Positions 1 to 7,529 of a stretch of DNA of 50,512 nucleotides are shown one piece after another. Numbering within the stretch: the first letter of the stretch is position 1; each line of letters opens with the position of its first letter. Below the pieces are notes generated by a model. The model searched no databases, was not told the DNA's origin, and saw only the letters and a program-made list of their open reading frames with translations. The stretch is from Euryarchaeota archaeon UBA173 (GTDB lineage: Archaea; Thermoplasmatota; Poseidoniia; Poseidoniales; Thalassarchaeaceae). The position numbers and the translations under genes are program-made. Location: contig DAJH01000030.1 in NCBI GenBank assembly GCA_002498925.1, positions 611 through 51,122 on the forward strand, read 5' to 3'.

Positions 1-908
1 TTGTCCTGCTGGGTGGAGGAGAATGAGTTCCATCCGGACTGCATATCTATCGATAGTGTGAAGTTGTCCTCGGGCCACATTATCGGCAGGATATCCCTGG
101 CCAGAGTGAGTGTTGCATTTACCTGCATAACCCTCGCTCCCATGCCAGGCTCGTGATCTATTGTGAAAGACTGACCCTGCTCCAAGTAGCCAGACCACTC
201 GAAGTCGAGTATCTGCTCTTCCCATACAACGTTGAAGGTCCGAGACGTGACCATCAGTGACCAAATCAGGGTAGAGGTGGCGCCCTTGTCGTCTACAACG
301 GTGATGGAACCAGATCTGTTTCCTGATTCCTCTATCGTGAGTTCAGCTATTGGGGAGACAGAATCAGCATCGTTTGAAGGGACTCCGTCGTTATTGGAAT
401 CGGACATTATGTTGAAGTCCCAAATGAACTCCATACTGGCACCTTCGGGATCGAATGAATCACTGGCATCTAATATCGCTGTGTCTCCTGCCCTAATGTA
501 GCCTGGAATTTCGAGGACCACCGTGGGGGCGGAGTTAACGAATACAGAAACTGATGCCCTGTCAGTCTCACCAGCATCGTTTAGGACGGTTACTCTGACA
601 TCATGGTAGCCTGGACTGATGAATGTGTGGCTAGCGACCCCTTGTTTGGTTGTCTTCTGGTTTCCATCTCCGAAATCCCACTGATACTCTTCGACAATTG
701 TTGGGTTTGGTGTGGATGATTCCCTAGCGTCGAAATTAATCGTTTCACCCGCATTAATCTCTGTCTGGTCTGCATTTATCTCTGCATTTGGAGCGGAGTT
801 TCCTATTCCGGAACAACCTGCTAAGGACGTAACTAGAATCATCGCTACTATTGCGAAAGTGGGGTGGGTTGAGCCCGTCACGGTACCCTTGCATGGACTT
901 CTACTCAT
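1..908 (-). CDS. PKD-domain lipoprotein (3' end outside window)
   Basis: Partial gene: the frame is open to base 1, so about 302 N-terminal codons are visible. The ATG at 908 gives a short basic head, a hydrophobic segment (residues about 18-30) and a lipobox LAGC, so the mature protein is probably a lipid-anchored extracytoplasmic protein. Two Ig-like PKD-type domains follow. The first contains YQWDFGDG, the PKD signature; the second contains FIWDFN and an Asp/Asn-rich insert (NNDGVPSNDAD) that could bind calcium. No enzymatic motif is visible. It is divergent from the exonuclease at 976. Its role is unknown; such proteins are usually surface adhesins or substrate-binding scaffolds. The domain call is firm; the exact start is likely but unproven. 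Confidence 0.8.
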   Translation of the reverse strand, partial: MSRSPCKGTVTGSTHPTFAIVAMILVTSLAGCSGIGNSAPNAEINADQTEINAGETINFDARESSTPNPTIVEEYQWDFGDGNQKTTKQGVASHTFISPGYHDVRVTVLNDAGETDRASVSVFVNSAPTVVLEIPGYIRAGDTAILDASDSFDPEGASMEFIWDFNIMSDSNNDGVPSNDADSVSPIAELTIEESGNRSGSITVVDDKGATSTLIWSLMVTSRTFNVVWEEQILDFEWSGYLEQGQSFTIDHEPGMGARVMQVNATLTLARDILPIMWPEDNFTLSIDMQSGWNSFSSTQQD

Positions 909-975
909 ATGGCTGTTGGGTGCTTCGATGCGAAGTGCGCGATTGAGAGGGTTCATGGGAGGAGCGGTAGGGCGC

Positions 976-1557
976 ATGTTTGTGTCAGGGATGTTTGAGG
1001 GCATGAGGGTCCTTGGATTCGACTTGGAGACAACGGGATTTGACTCGAGGTCGGAGCGAATCGTAGAGTTCGCGCTCGTTGGTAGTGATGTGGATGGCAG
1101 CCACATGAACGTCCAGTCATTGGTTAATCCTGGGAGGAGGATACCCTCGAATGCGACAGCGGTGCATGGGATCACTAATTCGGATGTTAGAGAGTCGGGT
1201 TCTTTCGATAGACACTTCGGGGAGCTGTCTAGGGCAATATCGGATTCTGTGATAGTGGGCCATAACGTGTTGGATTTTGATTGGAGATTTCTGGAGATGG
1301 AATGTTTGAGGGCTGGTGTAGAGACTCCGATTCCTAGGGCAATAGTGGACACCTTGGTTATTTCTAGACGGTTGAAGATTCCAGGGAGGCACAGACTAGG
1401 CGATCTTTGTCAGAAATTTGGGATTCCGCTAGAAGGGGCGCACAGGGCCGGGGCCGATGCCAGTGCAACTCTCCTTCTTCTGTGGAGGATAATGCAGAGC
1501 TATCCAGAAAAATTCGAAGGGACCTTGGATGAATGCCTGGACTCATTCTCTAATTGA
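976..1557 (+). CDS. DnaQ-like DEDDh 3'-5' exonuclease
   Basis: 193-residue protein of the RNase H-fold exonuclease superfamily (DnaQ/PolC epsilon type), which removes nucleotides from 3' ends of DNA or RNA. ExoI is GFDLETTGF (D16, E18), ExoII is GHNVLDFDWRF (D102) and ExoIII is HRAGADA (H156, D161), so all DEDDh residues are present. No polymerase or helicase domain is attached. The frame stays open further upstream, but that would overlap the divergent lipoprotein. A GGAGG about ten bases upstream favours ATG 976; ATG 991 and 1003 are alternatives. The 3' end overlaps the convergent RecB-like nuclease gene by 15 bases. Substrate (proofreading, repair or RNA trimming) cannot be told from sequence. 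Confidence 0.87.
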   Translation: MFVSGMFEGMRVLGFDLETTGFDSRSERIVEFALVGSDVDGSHMNVQSLVNPGRRIPSNATAVHGITNSDVRESGSFDRHFGELSRAISDSVIVGHNVLDFDWRFLEMECLRAGVETPIPRAIVDTLVISRRLKIPGRHRLGDLCQKFGIPLEGAHRAGADASATLLLLWRIMQSYPEKFEGTLDECLDSFSN

Positions 1558-2697
1558 CTTCAGAAGAGGGGTCCAAGGGAGGACCTCTGACCAATCGCCC
1601 AGATGCATTACCTTGCCGTCGGCCTTGGCACTTCCAATGAAGATGGGGCCTTCGTGATTCGAGTCACACAGTTCTCTCATGTGGGTAAGTGCCTGATCCC
1701 TCAGCAAGGCTCCAAACTTCTGCTCTGACCTTCCGACCTCACCATCATCGCCGAGAGGAGGGGCTCTCTCGAAAAGTGCGGCGCCTGATTGGGGATCGAA
1801 CCTCAATAGGTTGACCACTTCATCTCTGAAAACACCGCCCGGCGGCAGTGTGCCATCTCTACGTGCAGCCCACCAAGTGGGGCACCATGCTTTCCATTCG
1901 CAAAATCCACATGATTGGCTGTCTGGTGTTCCCTCGAGTGGTGTTTCGCTATGCCTCATTCCCTCCCATGCAGTCATGGCGTCATCCAAAACCGACGGTC
2001 CGTCCGCCCTATGGACGGTCTGATTCGCGGAATACCATCCTTCTGCATGAAGGGGCGGGTGTCCGGGATTGTTTTGCTTTAGGAGGTCCCTGTAAAACCT
2101 CAATTGGCGACTGACCTTTTCGTTTAGGTCTATTTTTGGTGGCTTCCCTGTTTTGAGATCAGCCACTATCCACCCCAAGGAATTGCCTTCTTCATCCAAA
2201 TCGGCGACTAATAGATCCAGCCTCCCCATGAGGCGACCGCATTCGGAAACAAGCGTCCCCTCATTAGCGAGGACCATCGACTGGACCTCCCTCCACATCC
2301 CCACTGATACTTCTGAAAGTGCGGTCTTTTCCATCCTAGACTTTGAAAATAGGATGTTTAGCGCCCCGACTAATCCGTCATGTGCCTTTGTTATCATCTC
2401 GTCTTTCCATCGAGGATGACGTGGCGTATCGAGGAAAGTTGCCTTCTCCAACGCCCAATGGCGATCTAGTATCGCCTTGGCGGTTGGTGGTAACCATCCA
2501 ATTTCTGACTCTTCCCTGTCGGAGATATCCAAGTTGCATATGTCTTCCACGGAGTTGTGTACAGCCGTACCCATGGCCGCTGGCATGCTAGCCTTTCTTG
2601 GCAGCCTCTGCCTAGATAGCCAGTACTTTCGAGGGCATTCTTCGTATCTGCTCCATGAAGATGGGGACAGTTGGTGAGCGACGAAATTATCTTCCAT
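1543..2697 (-). CDS. RecB/Cas4-like PD-(D/E)XK nuclease with Fe-S cluster
   Basis: 384 residues from the ATG at 2697; an upstream in-frame ATG at 2742 would add 15 residues. It opens with a RecB/AddB-type motif (SPSSWSRYEECPRKYW) with C21. The nuclease core follows: H47 in MGTAVHN, D161 in GRLDLLV, and D180-x-K182 in VADLKTGK, then a QLRFY segment of the kind that follows the RecB-nuclease core. The C-terminal CGFCEWKAWC supplies C263, C266 and C272, which with C21 can hold a [4Fe-4S] cluster as in Cas4 and AddB. It probably trims or cleaves single-stranded DNA in repair. No helicase and no cas genes lie nearby, so a Cas4 role is not supported. It is convergent with the DEDDh exonuclease. Confidence 0.85.
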   Translation of the reverse strand: MEDNFVAHQLSPSSWSRYEECPRKYWLSRQRLPRKASMPAAMGTAVHNSVEDICNLDISDREESEIGWLPPTAKAILDRHWALEKATFLDTPRHPRWKDEMITKAHDGLVGALNILFSKSRMEKTALSEVSVGMWREVQSMVLANEGTLVSECGRLMGRLDLLVADLDEEGNSLGWIVADLKTGKPPKIDLNEKVSRQLRFYRDLLKQNNPGHPPLHAEGWYSANQTVHRADGPSVLDDAMTAWEGMRHSETPLEGTPDSQSCGFCEWKAWCPTWWAARRDGTLPPGGVFRDEVVNLLRFDPQSGAALFERAPPLGDDGEVGRSEQKFGALLRDQALTHMRELCDSNHEGPIFIGSAKADGKVMHLGDWSEVLPWTPLLKSIRE

Positions 2698-2773
2698 TTT
2701 TGGGTCCCCCGGTGCCTTCCTATGCTGTAGCGAGAGTGCCAAGTGTTAGAAGCACTTGCGCTCATTGGAGGCT

Positions 2774-3577
2774 ATGAGCCCCGACCCTGTAATCGATATC
2801 GATGACGAAACTAATGCATCAGGCGCCCTGGTCATCAACTGCTTTCCTTCAGTTGGATTCGTCAGCAGCATAGTGGCACATTTCCTAGTGGACAAGTTGG
2901 GTTTAGAATTGATTGGGGGAGTGAGGCATCCGGGGCTCCCACCAGTCTGCTTAGTCCAAGACGGAATGCCCCTTCCTCCTATGCGATTCTATGGAGGGGA
3001 GCCGATTTGTACAGTGGATAGATGTGATAAGGTGATTCTGATTGCTTCAGAAATCCAAATTTCTCCCGAATTGAAACTCCCAATTGCGAGCAAAATACTA
3101 GATTGGATGGGCGAGTCTGGGGCGAGTACTTCGATAATGATTGATTCGTATGCACATGGGGAGGGTCAGAAGCATTCGATCTTCGATGAGGATCAGTCGC
3201 CGGACTCCGTCGTTGGAATTGGGTCCACGGAAGCCGCCAAGGAAATTCTGAGTCAAATTGATGCCCCTCTGCTCAAACAGGGCGTAGTTGGTGGAATGAC
3301 TGGCGTGATGCTTGGAGAGAGTAGGAGGAGGAGGGTTGATTCTCTAGCGATTCTAGCTGAGTCAGGTGGTGAGTTTGGAGGGGGTGGCATCCCCGATGCC
3401 CGGGCCGCTGCCAGAATTATTGAGTGCCTAGATGGGCTCCTTCCAGCCGTTCAACTTGACCCGGAGCCACTATTGGAAGAGGCTCAGAGGATTGAAGCGC
3501 AAATCAGGGAGATGATGGCCCTTAGCCTGAACTCAGAAAACGACGTGGTCAGTCCGCCAAGCACAATGTACGGATAG
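2774..3577 (+). CDS. PAC2 family protein (proteasome-assembly-chaperone-like)
   Basis: 267-residue protein matching the archaeal PAC2 family (COG2047): an N-terminal INCFPSVGFVSSIVAHFL segment, then HPGLPPVCLVQDGMPLPP and a typical IASEIQI strand, with a long acidic C-terminal helix. Eukaryotic PAC2 helps assemble 20S proteasomes. For archaeal members the activity is not established, so the name refers to fold only. ATG 2774 is preferred over an in-frame TTG at 2756; GGAGG lies just two bases upstream of that ATG, which is unusually tight. Its TAG directly abuts the stop codon of convergent ligA, leaving no intergenic base. Confidence 0.8.
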   Translation: MSPDPVIDIDDETNASGALVINCFPSVGFVSSIVAHFLVDKLGLELIGGVRHPGLPPVCLVQDGMPLPPMRFYGGEPICTVDRCDKVILIASEIQISPELKLPIASKILDWMGESGASTSIMIDSYAHGEGQKHSIFDEDQSPDSVVGIGSTEAAKEILSQIDAPLLKQGVVGGMTGVMLGESRRRRVDSLAILAESGGEFGGGGIPDARAAARIIECLDGLLPAVQLDPEPLLEEAQRIEAQIREMMALSLNSENDVVSPPSTMYG

Positions 3578-5683
3578 TCAGAACTCACCTAGAGTCGATT
3601 GCCTCTCTTCGGGCAGGTTCTCCAAGATTGCCCCTCCTAGGAGGCTATCTAGGTCCTCCTCGGATAGCACCCTCACCCCTAGCCTATTGGCCTTGTCGAG
3701 TTTTGAGCCTGCGGCCGAACCGGCCACTAGGTAGTCCAGCTTTCCCGAGACGGAAGATGAGATTTTGCCGCCCTTCGATTTTATGGACAGCGCTATCTCC
3801 TTCCTTGGCCTACTTAGTGTACCTGTGATGCAGAATGTTCTGCCTGAGAGGAGTCCTCCCTCCTCCCTAGCTTCCCCTTCCACTATCTCCAGCTGCGAGT
3901 AGAGGTCGAGGATGTCGGATTTTCTTTCTGCGACCCCGTCTAGAAGCAGCGCTGCTACGGTTTCCCCTATCCTTTCAATGGAAGTTAGCCTGTGTATTGA
4001 TTGTTCTCTTTTTTCCAGCATTTCTATCAATTCTTCAAAGGTCCGAACCTCAGAACAAACGAGAGATGCGATTTCGGGGCCTATTCTAGGCAATCCGAGC
4101 GCAGAGATGAATTTGCTCAGGGTCATTGTTCGGCTGGACTTGAGCTCTTCCAAGATGTTTCTAGCAGATTTCTCGGCCATCCTCTCGAGGCCGAGGAGAT
4201 CTTTCTCGCTCAGCCTGTATAGGTCTGCAAGGTTTGAGGCGAGGCCTGTTGAGCATAGCTGTTCTGCTAGCTTCTCCCCTATGCCGTCCATCTCCAGTTT
4301 TCTGCACCAATACAGGATGGCCCTCTCCAGCCTGGAAGGGCAATTCAGATTAGTGCACCTGATGAACGCTCCATCCTCAACCAGCATTGTTTTGCATCGA
4401 GGGCATTCGGTAGGCATTGCTACCTTTGTCCTTGGGGGGAGGGGGAGTTGGAAGGTCGTTCCATCTGAGTGCCTCCTTCCAGAGAGATCGGAATCTACGG
4501 CAGGCCCTAGGACTTCTACGATCTTTGGAATCACATCCCCCCTGCGTACCACCCTTACCTTGTCACCGATCATTAGCCCCAACCTTTCTACTTCACCTCG
4601 ATTGTGGAGAGTCGTGCTCTCCACTGTAACTCCAGAGACTACCACTGGTGCGACTTTGGAGACGGGGGTTACGTTTCCGGTCCTACCGGTCTGCCACTCA
4701 ACACCCATCAATACGGTTGTGGCTTCTTCGGGAGGGAATTTCCAAGCTAAGGCCCATCTGGGGTGATGCGCAGTTCTCCCCAATAGTGTTCTTTTGTCCA
4801 GTCTGTCAAGCTTGATTACAACTCCATCAAGCTCCCATGCCGCCTTGTCTCTCTGATCGGTCCACCTTCTGGTTACACGTAGTATTTCGTCCGCTGTTTC
4901 ATGGTCGTCTTTACCCGAAATAACCTCATTTCCTGCAGCTTTTATCCCTATAGACTCCAGCCATTCTATGACTTCAGAGTCGAATGAGAAAGAAGGGGGC
5001 TCGGGACTGTCCGGATGTCTAGTGGATTCTGACGGGAACTCCAAGCCATAAGCCAGGAAAAGTAGGTCCTCTGCCCTTCCTTTTCCTGCATCAATGTGCT
5101 TCTGCCGCAGGGAGCCAGCGGCTAAGTTTCGGGGGTTCGGGGCGATCTCTGAATATTTGCTATTGAATATCTCCAGAGGCATCACCACCTCCCCACGAAC
5201 ATGACAATCTCCCTCCCATGATACTGCCTCCGGAACGTTTTGGATTCTACGAGCATTTGCTGTAACGTCCTCCCCCCTTGACCCGTTTCCTCGTGTAGCT
5301 GCTCGTACCAGCCTCCCTCTACGGTATTCCAGTGATAATGCAGAGCCGTCGAGCTTTGGCTGGCAGACGAACCTTCGACCATTTGCCGTTGTCTGAGAAA
5401 CAAAATGTCTGACCTCTTCCTCTTTGCTGGCTTTGTCGAGGCTTCTCATGGGGAATTCGTGCTCAACCTTCACTGATCCGGGAGGGGGGTCGGAGCCTAC
5501 TCTCGACAACTGCGGGTGATCGGGATCCAGCGATTTTAGCTGATTCCATATTTCATCGAATTCTGCATCACTGATCTCGGGTGAAGCTTCATTGTAGTAG
5601 AGATTCGAGTGTAACGCTATGAGCTTCGCTAGCTCTTCTACACGTGCCTGGTTCCCGGGGCCATCTGAGGACGCTCCCACCAT
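3578..5683 (-). CDS. ligA: NAD-dependent DNA ligase LigA
   Basis: 701 residues from ATG 5683; an in-frame TTG at 5737 would give 719, and neither has a clear Shine-Dalgarno. Full bacterial LigA layout: domain Ia with YYNEASPEISDAEFD for NAD binding; adenylation site CQPKLDGSA with K110; OB fold (GRTGNVTPVSKVAPV); zinc finger C-x2-C-x12-C-x4-C near residue 430; helix-hairpin-helix repeats; and a BRCT domain (GRTFCITGTLSRPRKE). It seals nicks during replication and repair using NAD+. Most archaea use ATP-dependent ligase instead, so this gene is of bacterial type and probably arrived by transfer (inference). Whether an ATP-dependent ligase exists elsewhere in this genome cannot be seen. Confidence 0.97.
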   Translation of the reverse strand: MVGASSDGPGNQARVEELAKLIALHSNLYYNEASPEISDAEFDEIWNQLKSLDPDHPQLSRVGSDPPPGSVKVEHEFPMRSLDKASKEEEVRHFVSQTTANGRRFVCQPKLDGSALSLEYRRGRLVRAATRGNGSRGEDVTANARRIQNVPEAVSWEGDCHVRGEVVMPLEIFNSKYSEIAPNPRNLAAGSLRQKHIDAGKGRAEDLLFLAYGLEFPSESTRHPDSPEPPSFSFDSEVIEWLESIGIKAAGNEVISGKDDHETADEILRVTRRWTDQRDKAAWELDGVVIKLDRLDKRTLLGRTAHHPRWALAWKFPPEEATTVLMGVEWQTGRTGNVTPVSKVAPVVVSGVTVESTTLHNRGEVERLGLMIGDKVRVVRRGDVIPKIVEVLGPAVDSDLSGRRHSDGTTFQLPLPPRTKVAMPTECPRCKTMLVEDGAFIRCTNLNCPSRLERAILYWCRKLEMDGIGEKLAEQLCSTGLASNLADLYRLSEKDLLGLERMAEKSARNILEELKSSRTMTLSKFISALGLPRIGPEIASLVCSEVRTFEELIEMLEKREQSIHRLTSIERIGETVAALLLDGVAERKSDILDLYSQLEIVEGEAREEGGLLSGRTFCITGTLSRPRKEIALSIKSKGGKISSSVSGKLDYLVAGSAAGSKLDKANRLGVRVLSEEDLDSLLGGAILENLPEERQSTLGEF

Positions 5684-5773
5684 GAATTTCGAGGAGGGGG
5701 TGCCCCCTTGAACCTGCGGTTTCAGCCCTTCAAACAAGGAGAAAATAGGTAAATTGGCCTCTGGATGGTCGAG

Positions 5774-5851
5774 TGGTGGGCCTGCCAGGATTTGAACCTG
5801 GGTCGCGCGACCCCCAGCCGCGAAGTATAGGCCAAGCTAACCTACAGGCCC
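5774..5851 (-). tRNA. tRNA-Pro (anticodon GGG)
   Basis: Folds as a complete cloverleaf on the minus strand: acceptor GGGCCTG/CAGGCCC, a weak D stem (one mismatch), anticodon stem CGCGG/TCGCG with one G-U pair, loop CTGGGGG placing GGG at positions 34-36, T stem CCAGG/CCTGG with loop TTCAAAT, and discriminator A. Bases 5774-5776 read CCA, so the 3' terminus is encoded. No intron is seen. It lies about 50 bases after rpoN in the same orientation and may be co-transcribed with the ribosomal protein cluster. Confidence 0.95.
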
Positions 5852-5901
5852 CATTTGGGAACTGTGCGCACAAGTCGCACATCAAAGCCCTGTCGCTAGG
5901 G

Positions 5902-6108
5902 CTACTGCTCTCTTGGAATACTGAATGGAGCGACTTCGTCAATGAGTTCAACGTGCCCCAGGAACATTCTCCTGCAGCAGTACAGGGATAGCCCTGCATC
6001 GTCCATGGCCTTGTCAGGGTCTTCCCCTGCCTCAACAGCCTTCTTGTAACCCTCATATGCATGTGCGATAACCTTGCCACAGCTCCAACACCTTACTGGA
6101 ATAATCAT
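5902..6108 (-). CDS. rpoN: DNA-directed RNA polymerase subunit N (Rpb10)
   Basis: 68 residues, the normal family length. It has the invariant start MIIPVRCWSCGKVI, followed by LYCCRRMFLGHVELID. C7, C10, C44 and C45 form the zinc site. RpoN is a small structural subunit at the Rpb3/Rpb11-type platform of archaeal and eukaryotic RNA polymerase. The frame is open further upstream, but MIIPVRC is the conserved N-terminus. It directly follows uS9 with a 10-base gap, the classic archaeal order eL18-uL13-uS9-rpoN. Confidence 0.97.
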   Translation of the reverse strand: MIIPVRCWSCGKVIAHAYEGYKKAVEAGEDPDKAMDDAGLSLYCCRRMFLGHVELIDEVAPFSIPREQ

Positions 6109-6118
6109 CCTTTTCACC

Positions 6119-6559
6119 TCACCTGTACGACTTCTGCCACTTCTTGCGGGCACCACGACCCATTTGATGCTTGGGTTCCTTTCTTCGAGGGTCATTTACA
6201 AGTAGGCTTCTGTCGAATCTGAGATACTCATCACGAAGTTCCTCGTCATCACCTTCGGCTCCACCGTTCCACTTCACCAGACCTCTGGCGATCGCGGTTC
6301 GGATTGCGTCGACTTGTCCCATCTGTCCGCCGCCTTCGACATTCACGATGACATCTACGTCACTGAGTCGGTTCATCGCCTCGGCGATCTGAACGGGTTC
6401 CAATGCCTTTCTCTGTGCGAGGCTGGGCCCCATGATGTGAATGGGCTCTCCGTTGACCCTGACAGTTCCCTTGCCCTTTCTTACTGTGGCTCTGGCAACT
6501 GCAGTCTTCCTCTTCCCACTGGTGTTAACTGCGACTTTCTTTGTCTTCTTCCTTGCCAT
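6119..6559 (-). CDS. rps9: 30S ribosomal protein uS9 (S9p)
   Basis: 146 residues with SGKRKTAVARATVRKGKG near the N-terminus, the VNVEGGGQMGQVDAIRTAIA core and the invariant C-terminal tail ending in KKWQKSYR, which reaches the P-site tRNA. An acidic stretch of about 7 residues (EGDDEEL) follows GLVKWNGG in the middle. It is separated from uL13 by a single base and from rpoN by ten, so translation is likely coupled within one operon. Confidence 0.97.
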   Translation of the reverse strand: MARKKTKKVAVNTSGKRKTAVARATVRKGKGTVRVNGEPIHIMGPSLAQRKALEPVQIAEAMNRLSDVDVIVNVEGGGQMGQVDAIRTAIARGLVKWNGGAEGDDEELRDEYLRFDRSLLVNDPRRKEPKHQMGRGARKKWQKSYR

Positions 6560-6560
6560 A

Positions 6561-7046
6561 TCACTCGGCCTCCCATCTTGTTGAGTCGACCCCTAGGGCT
6601 GAGCTTATTTCGCCCAATCGGACAAACTTGAGCGGAAGAGGCCTGTCGATCCCTGTAGTGTCGCCCCACGAGTGTCCGTCTGGTAGCTCGTCGCCACTTA
6701 GATTCGAGGGGGTTCCTATCATGACCCTTAGGTCCCTGAGTGAGTTCCTGCCGCTGCTATTCTTTTGGTAGGGGAGCATTCCTCTTACGGTCCTCTTCAT
6801 AATCTGGTCTGGCATCCTTGGGAAGAATGGTCCCTTCCTCGCGTGATTAAGTTTGTACTTAGCCCTGTAGTCCCCTAGTACTCTCTGTCTTGGACCGGAG
6901 ACTATTGCCTTCTCCGCATTCAGGATGATTACCCGCTGCTGACCGCCATTCTTTCGGGCCGTCAACATGGCGGAGGCAACATGGCTAGCTAGTCGTCCGA
7001 GGATCTTGTCACTAGCATCAAACACTAGAGTACTAGAATTATCCAA
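6561..7046 (-). CDS. rpl13: 50S ribosomal protein uL13 (L13p)
   Basis: 161 residues with family motifs: DASDKILGRLASHVA near the N-terminus, VIILNAEKAIVSGP, then the PFFPRMPDQIMKRTVRGMLP core, the rRNA-contacting segment, and RVMIGTP near the C-terminus. The first codons overlap the end of eL18 by 8 bases, pointing to translational coupling. It belongs to the conserved archaeal cluster eL18-uL13-uS9-rpoN. Confidence 0.97.
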   Translation of the reverse strand: MDNSSTLVFDASDKILGRLASHVASAMLTARKNGGQQRVIILNAEKAIVSGPRQRVLGDYRAKYKLNHARKGPFFPRMPDQIMKRTVRGMLPYQKNSSGRNSLRDLRVMIGTPSNLSGDELPDGHSWGDTTGIDRPLPLKFVRLGEISSALGVDSTRWEAE

Positions 7047-7404
7047 GGATCCTCACCTCCTTGCCCTCCGGATTCTCCTCCATCAATTCTCTGATGGTCA
7101 AGACGCGTCCTCCTGCGCCCTCAATCTTGGTCCTAGCTCCGGCACTGACACTGTATGCGGCGACGCTAGGCTTTCCCTCGACATCACCGCTTCCGAGGAG
7201 CTTGCCTGGGACGAGTATCATCTTCTCGTCAGCAGCATGCCTCGACAGTCGGCTTAGGTTTGGTTCTGCCCAATTGCTTCGACTGGTTTCCAGTCTACGC
7301 GCTACGTCTCGCCACAGTGCCGAACCGGTGGACCTGCTCTGCTCCTTCAAGTCGCCAATCAAGGCGACAAGGGACTGGTTGGTCTTTCTGTTCTGCTTAC
7401 TCAT
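7039..7404 (-). CDS. rpl18e: 50S ribosomal protein eL18 (L18e)
   Basis: 121 residues, matching archaeal L18e in length and in motifs: KTNQSLVALIGDLKEQSR at the start, WRDVARRLETSRSNWAEPNL, and a C-terminal GARTKIEGAGGRVLTIREL. First gene of this ribosomal/RNA polymerase cluster. Upstream lies the gene for the giant TSP3 protein rather than the S13-S4-S11-rpoD genes that precede L18e in many archaea, so the larger operon appears split here. Confidence 0.97.
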   Translation of the reverse strand: MSKQNRKTNQSLVALIGDLKEQSRSTGSALWRDVARRLETSRSNWAEPNLSRLSRHAADEKMILVPGKLLGSGDVEGKPSVAAYSVSAGARTKIEGAGGRVLTIRELMEENPEGKEVRILG

Positions 7405-7466
7405 ATGACTCCCTCGACGTTACTCGGGTAGCCGCGCCACCTGAGGCCGTGTTATGAATGCTACGG

Positions 7467-7483
7467 GCGCCCCATAGGGGCGT
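7467..7483. terminator. GC-rich hairpin between giant-protein gene and eL18
   Basis: Bases 7468-7473 CGCCCC and 7477-7482 GGGGCG form a perfect six-base stem with an ATA loop, extendable by a G-U pair. It lies downstream of the giant gene's stop (7530) and upstream of the eL18 start (7404). No T-run follows on either strand, so a terminator role is only suggestive; an mRNA-end structure or leader element is also possible. Confidence 0.35.
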
Positions 7484-7529
7484 GCGTGGCCGGCCAAGCG
7501 GCTAGGAGCGGGTGGTTTCGCACTGATGC

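Noticed and set aside
1543..2697. Cas4 / CRISPR association of the RecB-like nuclease
   Set aside because: No cas genes or repeat-spacer array in the window; the Fe-S motif is shared with AddB and other repair nucleases.
3912..4766. 284-codon plus-strand open frame
   Set aside because: Antisense to the well-supported ligA; the product has no recognisable domain.
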